The notes: generated by a model from the sequence alone, not told the origin. DNA of 64,000 nucleotides from Vibrio sp. MEBiC08052 (GCF_001506075.1 NZ_KQ947475.1:3520660-3584659), one strand, 5' to 3'. Shown: positions 8,021-17,651, counted from the first letter of the stretch. Numbers and translations are program-made.

Positions 8021-9064
8021 ATGAGAGATATAAAAGAAAATAAGTTTGATGTTATTGGTGGTGAATATATTAAAAATATTCTCTCCGATTGTAAGAAAGA
8101 TATTCTAGATGTAATTGAAAATACATATATTTCCCACGAGGTTGGACTTGCTGAAAACCCTGATAGTTATTTTTTGAGGTTTAAAGATAAACCTGAATCT
8201 AGAATTATTGCATTACCATCATACATAAATGACTGTGAAAAATCATTGAATGTAGCAGGAATTAAATGGATATCTAGTTTCCCCCAAAATATTGAAATTA
8301 ATCTACAACGTGCTTCTGCTGCAATACTATTAAATGATAGAGAGACTGGTTATCCATTCTGTTTATTAGAAGGCGCTCAAATAAGTGCGACTAGAACTGC
8401 CGCATCGGCAGTTTTAGCTGCTAATCATTTAAATAATAAAGGAAAATCTAGTGAACGAGTAGCAATTATTGGTGGCGGGGTTATTGCTAGAAATATTATT
8501 GAATTTTTCTATGCTGATAATTGGAATATTGGATCGTTTGAAATTTATGATTCATCTGAAAATAATGGTAGATTATTTTCAGAACATATGTCGTCAACTA
8601 TAGGTCAAAATATAGAAATTAGTTCTTCTCTTGAAGATTCACTATCTGCCGATATTGTCATTTTCACAACTACTGCATCTTCGCCATATTTAGACCCAAC
8701 ATTTCGATTCAATAGTAACCAGCTTGTTCTAAACATATCTCTGAGAGATATACCTCCTGAAATAATTATTGATAGTAACAATGTATTTGATGATGTCGAA
8801 CATTGTATGAAAGCAAATACGTCGCCACATCTTGCGGAGCAAATGACGGGAAATAGAAACTTTGCAAATGGGACTTTGGCTGCATTTATTATGGGTAAAT
8901 TCAAGCTAGATTCAAGCAAGCCGACGATTTTTTCACCCTTTGGTCTAGGTGTATTGGACCTTGCATTATCTATGTATTTATACAATCAAAGATTGGATTT
9001 ACCAGGGCGGTATACACTAAAAGATTTCTTCCCCGATGTATCAAGGTGGGGAGAGTTATCATGA
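8021..9064 (+). CDS. sbnB: SbnB-like DAP synthase (ornithine cyclodeaminase family)
   Basis: 347 residues. Family role: NAD-dependent oxidative hydrolysis of N-(2-amino-2-carboxyethyl)-glutamate to DAP and 2-oxoglutarate. It has the ornithine cyclodeaminase/mu-crystallin layout: an N-terminal substrate domain ending ISATRTAASAVLAANHL and a Rossmann NAD-binding motif VAIIGGGVIARNII (about 147-160). It pairs with the upstream SbnA-like gene and overlaps the next gene by ATGA. The pair also occurs in siderophore (staphyloferrin B) and antibiotic clusters; the genes that follow point to an antibiotic. Confidence 0.88.
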   Translation: MRDIKENKFDVIGGEYIKNILSDCKKDILDVIENTYISHEVGLAENPDSYFLRFKDKPESRIIALPSYINDCEKSLNVAGIKWISSFPQNIEINLQRASAAILLNDRETGYPFCLLEGAQISATRTAASAVLAANHLNNKGKSSERVAIIGGGVIARNIIEFFYADNWNIGSFEIYDSSENNGRLFSEHMSSTIGQNIEISSSLEDSLSADIVIFTTTASSPYLDPTFRFNSNQLVLNISLRDIPPEIIIDSNNVFDDVEHCMKANTSPHLAEQMTGNRNFANGTLAAFIMGKFKLDSSKPTIFSPFGLGVLDLALSMYLYNQRLDLPGRYTLKDFFPDVSRWGELS

Positions 9065-10020
9065 TAAAAAACTGCAAGATATCGTTATTAGATAAGAACT
9101 TTAACCATATATGGCTAGTTACTCCGGAAACGAGCAAACAGACAGTAGAAGGTGTTCTTTCTGGCGTCAATTTAAATGAACTGTTGGCAGAAAAAAAATG
9201 CTTGTTGTTTCGTGGGTTTAATGTCGACAGCGATAAGAATTTTAGTCAGATCGTTTCATCTTTAGCTGAACAACAATTGACGTATAAGGAGCGATCTACT
9301 CAACGTATACAAACAGCTAAAGGGGTATATACGAGTACCGAGTATCCAGCAAATAAACTCATTGCTAATCACAGTGAAAATGCTTTTCAGAATGTTATCC
9401 CAGGTAAAATTTTATTTTGTTCTTTGGTTGTTGCTGACGTAGGTGGTGAAACTCCGATTTCGGATAACAGGAAAATCCTTAAAATTCTTCCACCAGAAGT
9501 GATTGCGAAGTTTCGTGAGCATGGAGTTATATACCAAAGAAACTTTGATGGAGGATTTGATCTATCTTGGCAAGAAGCGTTTCAAACAGAAAGTCAATCT
9601 GAAGTTCAGCAATATTGTTATGATAATAAGATCGAATTTGAATGGATTTCTGAAAATCATCTTCGAACGCGACAAAAAAGGCACGCAATCATTCAGCATC
9701 CTATTACAGGTGAAGATGTTTGGTTCAACCAATTACATTTATTCCATGTGACGAACCTCGAACCGACAATCCAACAGGCTTTGTTATTATCTCTAGGCAC
9801 TGATTTGTTGCCTCGTCATGCATTTTATGGAAATGGGGAAGAAATCCCTAATCATGTAGTTGATGAAATTAGGACTGCGTTTGTTCAGTCTGAAGTGGTG
9901 TTTAAGTGGCAAGTAGGTGATTTTCTTATTGGAGACAATATGCTAATTAGCCATGGACGTAAGCCTTTCGAAGGTCCCCGGGCTGTACGTGTAGCTCTTA
10001 TTGATCCTGTAACTCTATGA
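9061..10020 (+). CDS. Fe(II)/2-oxoglutarate-dependent oxygenase (TauD/SyrP family, DdaC-like)
   Basis: 319 residues of the TauD/SyrP family. The iron-binding facial triad is visible: His104 and Glu106 in NHSEN and His298 in ISHGRKPF. A 2-oxoglutarate-binding Arg lies in the C-terminal RAVRVALI. In the dapdiamide pathway DdaC epoxidises the fumaramoyl group while the substrate is tethered to the A-T protein DdaD. The same arrangement here (oxygenase directly before an A-T didomain) supports that role. The start is the ATG in the ATGA overlap with sbnB, with GGGGAG 8 bases upstream. A hydroxylase role cannot be excluded. Confidence 0.85.
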   Translation: MIKNCKISLLDKNFNHIWLVTPETSKQTVEGVLSGVNLNELLAEKKCLLFRGFNVDSDKNFSQIVSSLAEQQLTYKERSTQRIQTAKGVYTSTEYPANKLIANHSENAFQNVIPGKILFCSLVVADVGGETPISDNRKILKILPPEVIAKFREHGVIYQRNFDGGFDLSWQEAFQTESQSEVQQYCYDNKIEFEWISENHLRTRQKRHAIIQHPITGEDVWFNQLHLFHVTNLEPTIQQALLLSLGTDLLPRHAFYGNGEEIPNHVVDEIRTAFVQSEVVFKWQVGDFLIGDNMLISHGRKPFEGPRAVRVALIDPVTL

Positions 10021-11720
10021 TTGGGAAATGTAACATGTCATCAAAATATTTACTTAAAGCTTTAGAAATACAGACGAAGAATCATCCAAAAAAAACGGCT
10101 GTTACTGACGAGCATGAATCGCTGAGTTTTGAAGAGTTTTACAGTCGTATATGTGAGCTGTCTGAGAAGATAAAGCAGCAATCAAATGAAGGTGCAACAG
10201 TTGCGGTTAGCATGAAAAGAAGTGTTAACTTTGTAGTTGCAGCATATGCGGTTTGGATGGCTAATAGAGTTTATGTCCCTATGGATCATAATTGGCCAGA
10301 ATCAAGGAAATATAAAGTTCAGCAGTTAGCAGACGCTGAACTACTCATCGGGTTCGATAGCATTGAAGTTTTGCAACCAGAAAAAACTGGAACGACGAAA
10401 TCGGATCATGCATACATCATTTTCACTTCAGGAACCACAGGTATACCTAAAGGGGTTCTGGTTAGTCATCGTGCGTATGAGCACTTGGTTAGAAAACATC
10501 AGACTGACATCTATCAGCCTTCCCTAGTGATTGATGGAAATGTAGCGATGAATGCCTCATTTTGTTTTGATAGTTCTCTGGAGCGATTGGCCTTAGTCGC
10601 TCTAGGTTACTCACTACACATAATTAGTGATGATGTAAGAAAATCACCACAATTGCTAGTGAATTACATCCGTGAAAACGATATTTGTAACATAGATTTG
10701 GTACCATCTCATCTAAAGTTATTACTTGACGTAGGTTTGGGGTCATTGGCAGTTTTACGTTTGCTCATCGTAGGTGGGGAAGCAATTAATCGTGATCTCT
10801 GGTGTTCATTGGTTTCTTTGAATATTACAGCATATAACGTATATGGGCCTACGGAAAATACCATCAACACGTCAATTGCAAAAATAGAAGGTGATATACC
10901 AACAATTGGTAAGCTTTTTGACGGAGTCGACGGTATTATCGTGAATGAATCTGGTGAGGTATGTGGTGTAGGTGAGGCCGGGGAATTATATGTTTCGGGA
11001 GCTCATCTTGCTGAGGGTTATTATAATGACCACTTGAGAACCGAGCAGTCTTTCGTCATGTTCAATGGTAAACGGTGTTATCGCACTGGTGATCTAGTTA
11101 AACAAAGTCATGAAGGCAATTTACTATTCTTAGGTAGAATTGATGAGCAAGTGAAGATCAGTGGATATCGTATCGAAGTAGAAGAAATCCGACGTGCAAT
11201 TTTAAGTCTTACGGGCATTTCTGACGCAGCGGTGTCTGTAGTTCTGCGAGAAAACAACAGTCCTTCGTTACTTGCTTCCGTAGTTTTGTACGATGGTCAA
11301 GAAGTGAGCATTGATAAACTGAAATGTGAACTAGAAAAATCACTCCCCAGTTATATGATACCAACACTATGGCAAACAATTAAAAGTGTTCCTCTTACCG
11401 ATAATCTTAAGTCCGATCATAAATCACTTTTGAATCAATGGAAAATCCAGGCAACAAGATCTGACCAAGTTATCCCGTCAGGCAATCTAGACAACATGTT
11501 TGAACGAGTTAAGAAAGTTTGGGTGGACGTTCTTGAACAACCAGATTTATCACTGGATACTCACTTTTTTACAGTCGGAGATTCGTTGTCAGCAATGAGT
11601 CTTATGGTTCTTCTGGAAAAGGAACTTAATTGCCAAGTATCTTTACCTGAATTGTTCAAATATCCGACTATTAGATCATTATCTACATATTTAGAATCTA
11701 GAACAGAAGAGGCTATTTGA
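10017..11720 (+). CDS. Free-standing NRPS adenylation-thiolation didomain (DdaD-like)
   Basis: 567 residues with adenylation motifs in order: A3 YIIFTSGTTGIPKG (about 137), A4-region CFDSS with the amino-acid-anchoring Asp, A5 NVYGPTENT, A7 RTGDL, A8 GRIDEQVKISGYRIEVEEI. The A10 region reads LTDNLKSDHK instead of the usual NGKxDR, though a lysine is kept. A thiolation domain ends the protein with VGDSLSAM (phosphopantetheine Ser about 523). There is no condensation or thioesterase domain. As in dapdiamide DdaD, it likely loads fumaramoyl-DAP as a thioester for oxidation. The start overlaps the previous stop (ATGA); an ATG at 10035 is an alternative. Confidence 0.87.
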   Translation: MIGKCNMSSKYLLKALEIQTKNHPKKTAVTDEHESLSFEEFYSRICELSEKIKQQSNEGATVAVSMKRSVNFVVAAYAVWMANRVYVPMDHNWPESRKYKVQQLADAELLIGFDSIEVLQPEKTGTTKSDHAYIIFTSGTTGIPKGVLVSHRAYEHLVRKHQTDIYQPSLVIDGNVAMNASFCFDSSLERLALVALGYSLHIISDDVRKSPQLLVNYIRENDICNIDLVPSHLKLLLDVGLGSLAVLRLLIVGGEAINRDLWCSLVSLNITAYNVYGPTENTINTSIAKIEGDIPTIGKLFDGVDGIIVNESGEVCGVGEAGELYVSGAHLAEGYYNDHLRTEQSFVMFNGKRCYRTGDLVKQSHEGNLLFLGRIDEQVKISGYRIEVEEIRRAILSLTGISDAAVSVVLRENNSPSLLASVVLYDGQEVSIDKLKCELEKSLPSYMIPTLWQTIKSVPLTDNLKSDHKSLLNQWKIQATRSDQVIPSGNLDNMFERVKKVWVDVLEQPDLSLDTHFFTVGDSLSAMSLMVLLEKELNCQVSLPELFKYPTIRSLSTYLESRTEEAI

Positions 11721-11722
11721 TA

Positions 11723-12418
11723 ATGGATAAACCTATTATCTTCTGTTTCCCTCACGCCGGTGGAGGCGCTCACCAATACCTATCGTGGCAAAATATGCTT
11801 CCTCAGGATATTACTTGGCGAGCTGTTGACCGAGCTGGTCGATATTCACGTACTAGTGAGCAAACTCAAGATAGTTTCGAACATCTTGTCCAAGATCTCG
11901 TAGAACAATTGTTGCCAGATATTCATAAAGCTCCATTCGCCCTTTTTGGCCATAGTATGGGGGGAGCATTAGCATTTGAGGTGACAAAAGAACTTGAGAT
12001 GAAAGGGTTATATCCCAAGTGTCTTTTTATCTCTAGCGCTGTATCTCCTTTAGATCGAGATAAAGATGAAATTCGCTTTTTTGAGTTGGAAGATCAATTG
12101 TTTCTTGATCACATACTCGGTGGTCGTGATGAGGTAAATCGTGCAGTGTTACAAATTTTCTTACAGGATATTCGAGATGAGTATAAACAATATCACCAGT
12201 ATTCTCCTGATAGAGACTCAGTGCTTGAAACACCAATTGTGGCGTTATGTGGAGAAGATGAACCTATCAATGTAACTATGGATAATTGGCAAAATTTCAC
12301 TAGGAAATTTCACGGTGTTTTCCAATTTCCAGGTAGTCATTTCTATTGGAAAGAAAATTTAGTCGAAGTAGCTGCTTTAATCAGTAATCAGATGAAATTA
12401 AAGGGATATTATGCCTGA
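11723..12418 (+). CDS. Type II thioesterase (GrsT/RifR family)
   Basis: 231 residues, alpha/beta hydrolase. The N-terminal FCFPHAGGGAHQYLSW and nucleophile elbow FGHSMGGALAFE (Ser about 77) are diagnostic; Asp in CGEDEPIN and His in GSHFYW complete a likely triad. Stand-alone thioesterases hydrolyse acyl groups from carrier domains. Here it would release the oxidised product from the A-T protein, a hydrolytic step the dapdiamide route requires, or proofread misloaded carriers. The ATG lies 2 bases after the A-T stop, and the gene end overlaps the next start by 8 bases. Confidence 0.87.
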   Translation: MDKPIIFCFPHAGGGAHQYLSWQNMLPQDITWRAVDRAGRYSRTSEQTQDSFEHLVQDLVEQLLPDIHKAPFALFGHSMGGALAFEVTKELEMKGLYPKCLFISSAVSPLDRDKDEIRFFELEDQLFLDHILGGRDEVNRAVLQIFLQDIRDEYKQYHQYSPDRDSVLETPIVALCGEDEPINVTMDNWQNFTRKFHGVFQFPGSHFYWKENLVEVAALISNQMKLKGYYA

Positions 12419-14879
12419 GGTTTATAATAAAGATGTTATCGTCATTGTTGACGCATATACAGGTGGAAAGTATTTGATTAATGCTTTTCAGTCAATTGGC
12501 TATAAAGTTATTCACGTTGAATCACAGTTCACTCCAGATTATTTTCTTCAGGATCAGAAATTTGTGCGAAGTCAGGCTGACAAAACGATCACGTATGATT
12601 CTAAGTTAGATGAACTAGTCGAAGTGTTAAAAGAATATTCAATCAAAGCTATTATCGCAGGTAGTGAAGGTGCTGTTGAGTTAGCTGATACATTGAATGA
12701 GGCAATTGGTCTGACATTTTCAAATGATTTTTCACTATCTAATGCTAGGCGCGACAAATATGTTATGCAACAAACATTAAAACAAGCTGGTGTACCTTCA
12801 ATTAGGCAAGCTAAGGTGAGTACAAAGACGGAATTATCTAATTGTCTATCAGATATCGCTGACTGGCCTGTAGTAATAAAACCTTTGAAGAGTGCAGGAA
12901 CAGACGGTGTTTCAATATGTTATTCGATGAAATCGGCGCAGGAAGCATTTGATCACATAATTGATAAGTTAGATATGTTTGGTCAAACCAATACGTCAGT
13001 ACTTTGTCAGGAATTTTTGGAAGGTGTTGAGTATGTGGTTAATGGTGTTGCTAGGAATAACAATTACTTTTTTACTGAGTTATATGAGTCAAAAAAACGT
13101 TTCGTGGACGGTAATCCGGTCTACGACGAGCAGATTCTTCGTTATGTTAATGACGAGTGCTATTCTTCTTTAACAGATTACACTCAATTAGCCTGTCAAG
13201 CTCTGGGCATTAAAAATGGTGCATTTCATGCTGAAGTAATGTTAACAGAAAATGGTCCAGTGTTAATTGAGGTAGGTGCAAGAGTAGCAGGGGGAGCAGA
13301 TCCTTACATTATTGAAGAAACATTAGGACATTCACAAATAAGTAAATTAGTTGATGCGGTCATTCGTCCTGACTTTTTTTTCAATAGTGTTGTGCAACAA
13401 CGTAATGTTAACCATTGCCACCATAAGCAAGCCGCCTACGTATATATGATCAGTCCTGATGAGGTATTTATTAAGTCGGAACTATTGCCCTATATCAAAA
13501 ATGTTCCAGGGGTCATTTCGGCTAAATACCACTATAAGGTAGGAGATTTACAACCTAAGACTGTGGATCTTTTGACTGCACCAGGTGTTATTATGATTAT
13601 AAAAGAGGATTATTCTAGCCTTATGGCGACTATTAAGGAAATACGCCAAATTGAAAAAAATTTCTATGAGTTAGAATTACATAAAGGTTGTGATACTTCC
13701 ACCAATGATTTGTTATCTTTAGTCCAAGAAACTCAGGAAAAATTTCCTTGGTATACGAAGTTGAAAGCCATTGATACTAAAAGTCAATTTACAATTAACG
13801 ATTTACCACTTATCGATGAACAAGTACTTACCGAACATTATTATCATGTAGATCATGAGTTTGAATCCGCAGATGAATATTTAACTTCGGGGACAACTTC
13901 TGGTCAAAGGAAACGGATTCTTTATGCACCATCTGATCAAGAAATATACCGTAAACAAAGAAAAAAAATAATTCAGCAATTTTGCGGCTTAGGATACAAA
14001 ACTGCATGTGCCGATTTAGGAACAGGCCATGCAGCTGCAACGGCTGGAGATATATTTCATTCAATGGGGTGTGAAACGAAATTGATCGATTTCACTCGAC
14101 CGATTAACGAACACATAGAAATTCTAAATCGTTTTAACCCAGAAATATTTTTTACTATGCCTATGATCTTAGATGCTCTTATTGCAACTGGAGAGCTGAC
14201 TGCAAAACCAAAAAAAATTATAGTCTTAGGTGATGTAGCTAGCTTTACTTGGCAGGAGAAGGTAGCTGATTTCTTTGATATTACTACTGATGATATATTA
14301 GATTTGCTGGGCAGTATCGAAATTGGCTCTATTGCGTTTTTTAACCACGATATTGGTAGATATCAATTTGATGATTATATATTCCCCGAAGTTATGGATG
14401 CAAACAGTTTGTATCCTGAAGCAAACTATACTGGACCAGGGAAAATACTGCTACTAACCTCGTTTGCCCGTAAATTTTTCCCTGCAATTCGATTCGTTAC
14501 AAATGATCTAATTGAAGATTTTCAGTCTGTAATACATGACGGCAGAACGATTTACACTTTCAAGCGTTGTCTAGGGCGTTATTCCGGTGAGTTTAAGCAT
14601 GGTGAAAAGATTAATCTATCAGATATTACAGCTGCTATCGCTATGTATTCTCCATATAAAGCATATGACTTAGATGATTCTCAGGGGGGATTAGTGATTC
14701 GAATTGCTGACAGTGGGCTTAGTGAATATCAAAAAGAAAAAATCAAGAGTGAGCTTTTTAAGCGAAATCCAGATATATTCGAAATGATATCCTCAGGGTT
14801 AGTTGGTGATATTGAAATAATTCCCGTATCTGAAGAAGAAATAAACTGTACAGTTAGCAAACGTCGATATAAGTCGTAA
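12411..14879 (+). CDS. Fused ATP-grasp ligase and AMP-forming acyl ligase (DdaF-DdaG-like)
   Basis: 822 residues in two parts. Residues 1 to about 420 are an ATP-grasp carboxylate-amine ligase, with WPVVIKPLKSAGTDGVS (ATP-binding Lys and glycine-rich loop) and FHAEVML...IEVGARVAGGADP (metal-binding acids). Residues about 430-822 are an adenylate-forming enzyme of PaaK/CoA-ligase type, with the P-loop LTSGTTSGQRKR (about 490). In Pantoea two separate enzymes do this: DdaG makes N-beta-fumaroyl-DAP via fumaroyl-AMP, and DdaF adds Val, Ile or Leu with ADP formation. One protein carrying both ligases strongly supports the assignment. The reading frame is continuous across the junction. Confidence 0.85.
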   Translation: MPEVYNKDVIVIVDAYTGGKYLINAFQSIGYKVIHVESQFTPDYFLQDQKFVRSQADKTITYDSKLDELVEVLKEYSIKAIIAGSEGAVELADTLNEAIGLTFSNDFSLSNARRDKYVMQQTLKQAGVPSIRQAKVSTKTELSNCLSDIADWPVVIKPLKSAGTDGVSICYSMKSAQEAFDHIIDKLDMFGQTNTSVLCQEFLEGVEYVVNGVARNNNYFFTELYESKKRFVDGNPVYDEQILRYVNDECYSSLTDYTQLACQALGIKNGAFHAEVMLTENGPVLIEVGARVAGGADPYIIEETLGHSQISKLVDAVIRPDFFFNSVVQQRNVNHCHHKQAAYVYMISPDEVFIKSELLPYIKNVPGVISAKYHYKVGDLQPKTVDLLTAPGVIMIIKEDYSSLMATIKEIRQIEKNFYELELHKGCDTSTNDLLSLVQETQEKFPWYTKLKAIDTKSQFTINDLPLIDEQVLTEHYYHVDHEFESADEYLTSGTTSGQRKRILYAPSDQEIYRKQRKKIIQQFCGLGYKTACADLGTGHAAATAGDIFHSMGCETKLIDFTRPINEHIEILNRFNPEIFFTMPMILDALIATGELTAKPKKIIVLGDVASFTWQEKVADFFDITTDDILDLLGSIEIGSIAFFNHDIGRYQFDDYIFPEVMDANSLYPEANYTGPGKILLLTSFARKFFPAIRFVTNDLIEDFQSVIHDGRTIYTFKRCLGRYSGEFKHGEKINLSDITAAIAMYSPYKAYDLDDSQGGLVIRIADSGLSEYQKEKIKSELFKRNPDIFEMISSGLVGDIEIIPVSEEEINCTVSKRRYKS

Positions 14880-14893
14880 TTGGAGGTTAATAA

Positions 14894-16726
14894 ATGTGTG
14901 GGATCGCTGGGGTAAAGCATTTTAGTAATAAAAAGTATGATATTGATAATTTTCAATCTATGTTAGATACATTATATCACAGAGGTCCTGATCAAGAGGG
15001 TATCTATAGAAGTGATAGAATTCTCATGGGGATGCGGCGATTGAAAGTCATAGCTCTTGAAAATGGAGCTCAGCCTTGCTTTAGTGATAACGGTCGATAT
15101 GCGATAGTATTTAATGGAGAAATTTACAATTATGTTGACTTAAGAAATGGATTGAAGGAACGAGGTCTAAATTTTAATACAGATTCAGATGCAGAGGTTA
15201 TAGTAAATTTATATCAAGAGTATGGAAGTGAATTTTATAACAAACTTGAAGGAATGTTTGCAGCAGCTATTTATGATACTAAAACTGAATCTATATTACT
15301 ATTTAGAGATCGAGCAGGTAAGAAACCGCTTTACTACAGTTTTGAAGATGGGTCATTGATATTCTCCTCCGAAATTAAATCTTTACTAAAAAGTGGCTGT
15401 ATCAAACGAAATCTCAATTACTCAGCTATAGATTATTTTTTGAAATTCCGTGTAATGCCAAATGACCAAAGTGTTTTTGACTCTGTACATAAAGTACCAG
15501 CAGGAACTAGCATTATTTTTAAAGGTAGTGGAATATCGAAAATTCAGCATTGGTCGGTAAATTATTCACCAAGTATTGTTAGAAAAACTGAAGTTGAGTG
15601 GATTAATGAAGTTGATTCACTACTAAATAAGTCAGTTGAGAAACGGTTATTAGCCGAAGTCCCTGTAGGAACTATGTTGAGTGGGGGGTTGGATTCAAGT
15701 CTTATTACTGCAATTGCTCGTAAGCTAGATTCTATTCATAATCTTAAAACTTTCTCTATTGGATTCCGGGATGCTGAGTTTTCTGAATTAGCATATGCTC
15801 GACGGCTAGCAGAAGATCTTGGAACGGAACACTATGAGTATATAATTGAGCCAGAAGAAGCTATTCAGGCCGCTAAAGATTTAGTGAATCATTTTGGTGA
15901 ACCTTTTGCTTTTCCTTCGTCGATTGCGAGCTATTTTATGTTCAAATTAGCAAGAAAGCATGTGACAGTAGTTTTGGGAGGTGATGCTGCTGATGAATTG
16001 TTTGGAGGCTATGCTAGATACCAGCTACTACAAAGTTTCCCGAATATTCCAGCCGATATGGGGTTACCACGTAAAGTTGATCTTGACGGTGGAGACTTGG
16101 GCAATGTAACTTTTCCACATTTTTACCACTCATTATTGACTGACGGGCTTGATAGGCAAAGTAGAGAATTATTGTATAGTTCTGAATTTATAAAAATTTT
16201 GTCCCAAGAGCAGTGTATAAGTAAACAAACGAATTATACGGATCAATTGTCCTTAGAGAATAAGAGTTACTTGGATCTTGCAATGGAATATGACTTTAAC
16301 CATTGGATGAATGAAGCTCAATTGGTTAAAGTTGATATAGCATCTATGGCTAATTCGTTAGAGGTACGAACTCCTTTTTTAGATAGATCTTTGGTTACAT
16401 TAGCTACTTCAATGCCAAATGAATTTAAATTGAAAAACGGGAAGGAAAAGTACTTACTCTATCGAGTGGCGGAGAAATATTTACCTGAATACATATTGCA
16501 TAGAAAAAAACAAGAATTGGCAGTTCCATTAGAAAAATGGTTATTAAATAATATGAGAAGTGAAGTTACAGAAACTCTTTTAAGTGAAAAAGCACTAAAA
16601 AGAGGAATATTTAATCCTGTAGCATTAACCAAATTTGTATCTGAGTTTAAATATGAAAACTGTTATGCATTGTGGACTTTATATATGTTGGAAATTTGGT
16701 TTATAAAAGTGTTTGAATCGGAGTAA
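14894..16726 (+). CDS. Asparagine-synthase-like glutamine amidotransferase (DdaH-like)
   Basis: 610 residues of the AsnB family. The N-terminal MCGIAG supplies the glutaminase nucleophile Cys2. The glutaminase domain runs to about residue 190, and the synthetase domain has the PP-loop LSGGLDSSLI (about 262-268). Primary asparagine synthesis is possible, but position (14 bases after the fused ligase) and low GC tie it to the cluster. In dapdiamide synthesis an amidation converts fumaroyl-DAP to fumaramoyl-DAP between the DdaG and DdaF steps, and this enzyme is the natural candidate, using glutamine as nitrogen donor. Confidence 0.85.
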   Translation: MCGIAGVKHFSNKKYDIDNFQSMLDTLYHRGPDQEGIYRSDRILMGMRRLKVIALENGAQPCFSDNGRYAIVFNGEIYNYVDLRNGLKERGLNFNTDSDAEVIVNLYQEYGSEFYNKLEGMFAAAIYDTKTESILLFRDRAGKKPLYYSFEDGSLIFSSEIKSLLKSGCIKRNLNYSAIDYFLKFRVMPNDQSVFDSVHKVPAGTSIIFKGSGISKIQHWSVNYSPSIVRKTEVEWINEVDSLLNKSVEKRLLAEVPVGTMLSGGLDSSLITAIARKLDSIHNLKTFSIGFRDAEFSELAYARRLAEDLGTEHYEYIIEPEEAIQAAKDLVNHFGEPFAFPSSIASYFMFKLARKHVTVVLGGDAADELFGGYARYQLLQSFPNIPADMGLPRKVDLDGGDLGNVTFPHFYHSLLTDGLDRQSRELLYSSEFIKILSQEQCISKQTNYTDQLSLENKSYLDLAMEYDFNHWMNEAQLVKVDIASMANSLEVRTPFLDRSLVTLATSMPNEFKLKNGKEKYLLYRVAEKYLPEYILHRKKQELAVPLEKWLLNNMRSEVTETLLSEKALKRGIFNPVALTKFVSEFKYENCYALWTLYMLEIWFIKVFESE

Positions 16727-16733
16727 TTTAAGT

Positions 16734-17651
16734 ATGTGGAATGGGTACTTTATTGGGGTGTTATTAGTATTTATTTATGTTTTTATCGCTTCTACACAAA
16801 GTGTAGTACTTAATATTTGGTTAATAAATACAAATGTATTCGTGATGGTGGCTCTGAGTTTTACAGTTGCAACCCTAGTATTTTCTTTAATTACATTGTC
16901 TAAACAACCTAAATCCTATCGAAATTTGATGGTTGAATGGCGTATGGTTTTAGCATTTAACGTTGTCACTGTATGTAATTGGCTCTTTTATTTTTTGTCA
17001 GTAAAGTATTTAGAACCATCCGTCGCAGTTACTATTACTCAGGGCTTAGGCCCTGTTATTATGACTTCGTGGTTGCTAGTTAGAAGACAAAATGTATCCA
17101 AGTTTACCCAGATTTGTCATCTAGTTATATTAGTTTCGATTTTGGTGCTATGTATATACGTTTTTACAACTAGGTCTGCACTAAGTGTATATAGTCAGTC
17201 TCAAGTTTTACTAGGTTTTATGCTTGCACTGCTCTGTTGCGTTAGTATCACAGCAACTGTACTTATCTCTAAGAAATTTGCAATTAATCACGTACCGGCT
17301 TCAACGATGCTTTCCATTCGTTTCCCGCTGTTAATTCTAGTTTCTGCTTCATTCATACCCTTTCAAGCAGATGCCTCTATTGATTTAAATGATGTTTATA
17401 CGATTTTAATTGTATCGCTCCTTGGTGTATGTACATCTATTTATGTTTTACAAAAGGGGATTGAAATGGCATCACCGTTAGCAGTATCTACATCTTTGGC
17501 TGTATCCCCCCTTGTTGTTTTGGGGATTCAAAGCTTCTTAACTGACTATCCAACTTCTATCTTTCTACTTTCATTGATTACCCTGATTGTTTTAACGTCA
17601 CTGGCTTCCATTTTATATGAAGGTAAGTTGTTAAAGGTTGTAGAACAATGA
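16734..17651 (+). CDS. EamA/DMT-family transporter, probable product exporter
   Basis: 305 residues, about ten hydrophobic segments in two repeated halves, as in the drug/metabolite transporter (EamA) family. The frame extends to a TTG at 16713, but the ATG at 16734 has GGAG about 10 bases upstream. It is the last gene of the cluster and likely exports the antibiotic and so contributes to self-protection, since no resistant target copy is visible here. Substrate and direction are inferred. Confidence 0.8.
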   Translation: MWNGYFIGVLLVFIYVFIASTQSVVLNIWLINTNVFVMVALSFTVATLVFSLITLSKQPKSYRNLMVEWRMVLAFNVVTVCNWLFYFLSVKYLEPSVAVTITQGLGPVIMTSWLLVRRQNVSKFTQICHLVILVSILVLCIYVFTTRSALSVYSQSQVLLGFMLALLCCVSITATVLISKKFAINHVPASTMLSIRFPLLILVSASFIPFQADASIDLNDVYTILIVSLLGVCTSIYVLQKGIEMASPLAVSTSLAVSPLVVLGIQSFLTDYPTSIFLLSLITLIVLTSLASILYEGKLLKVVEQ

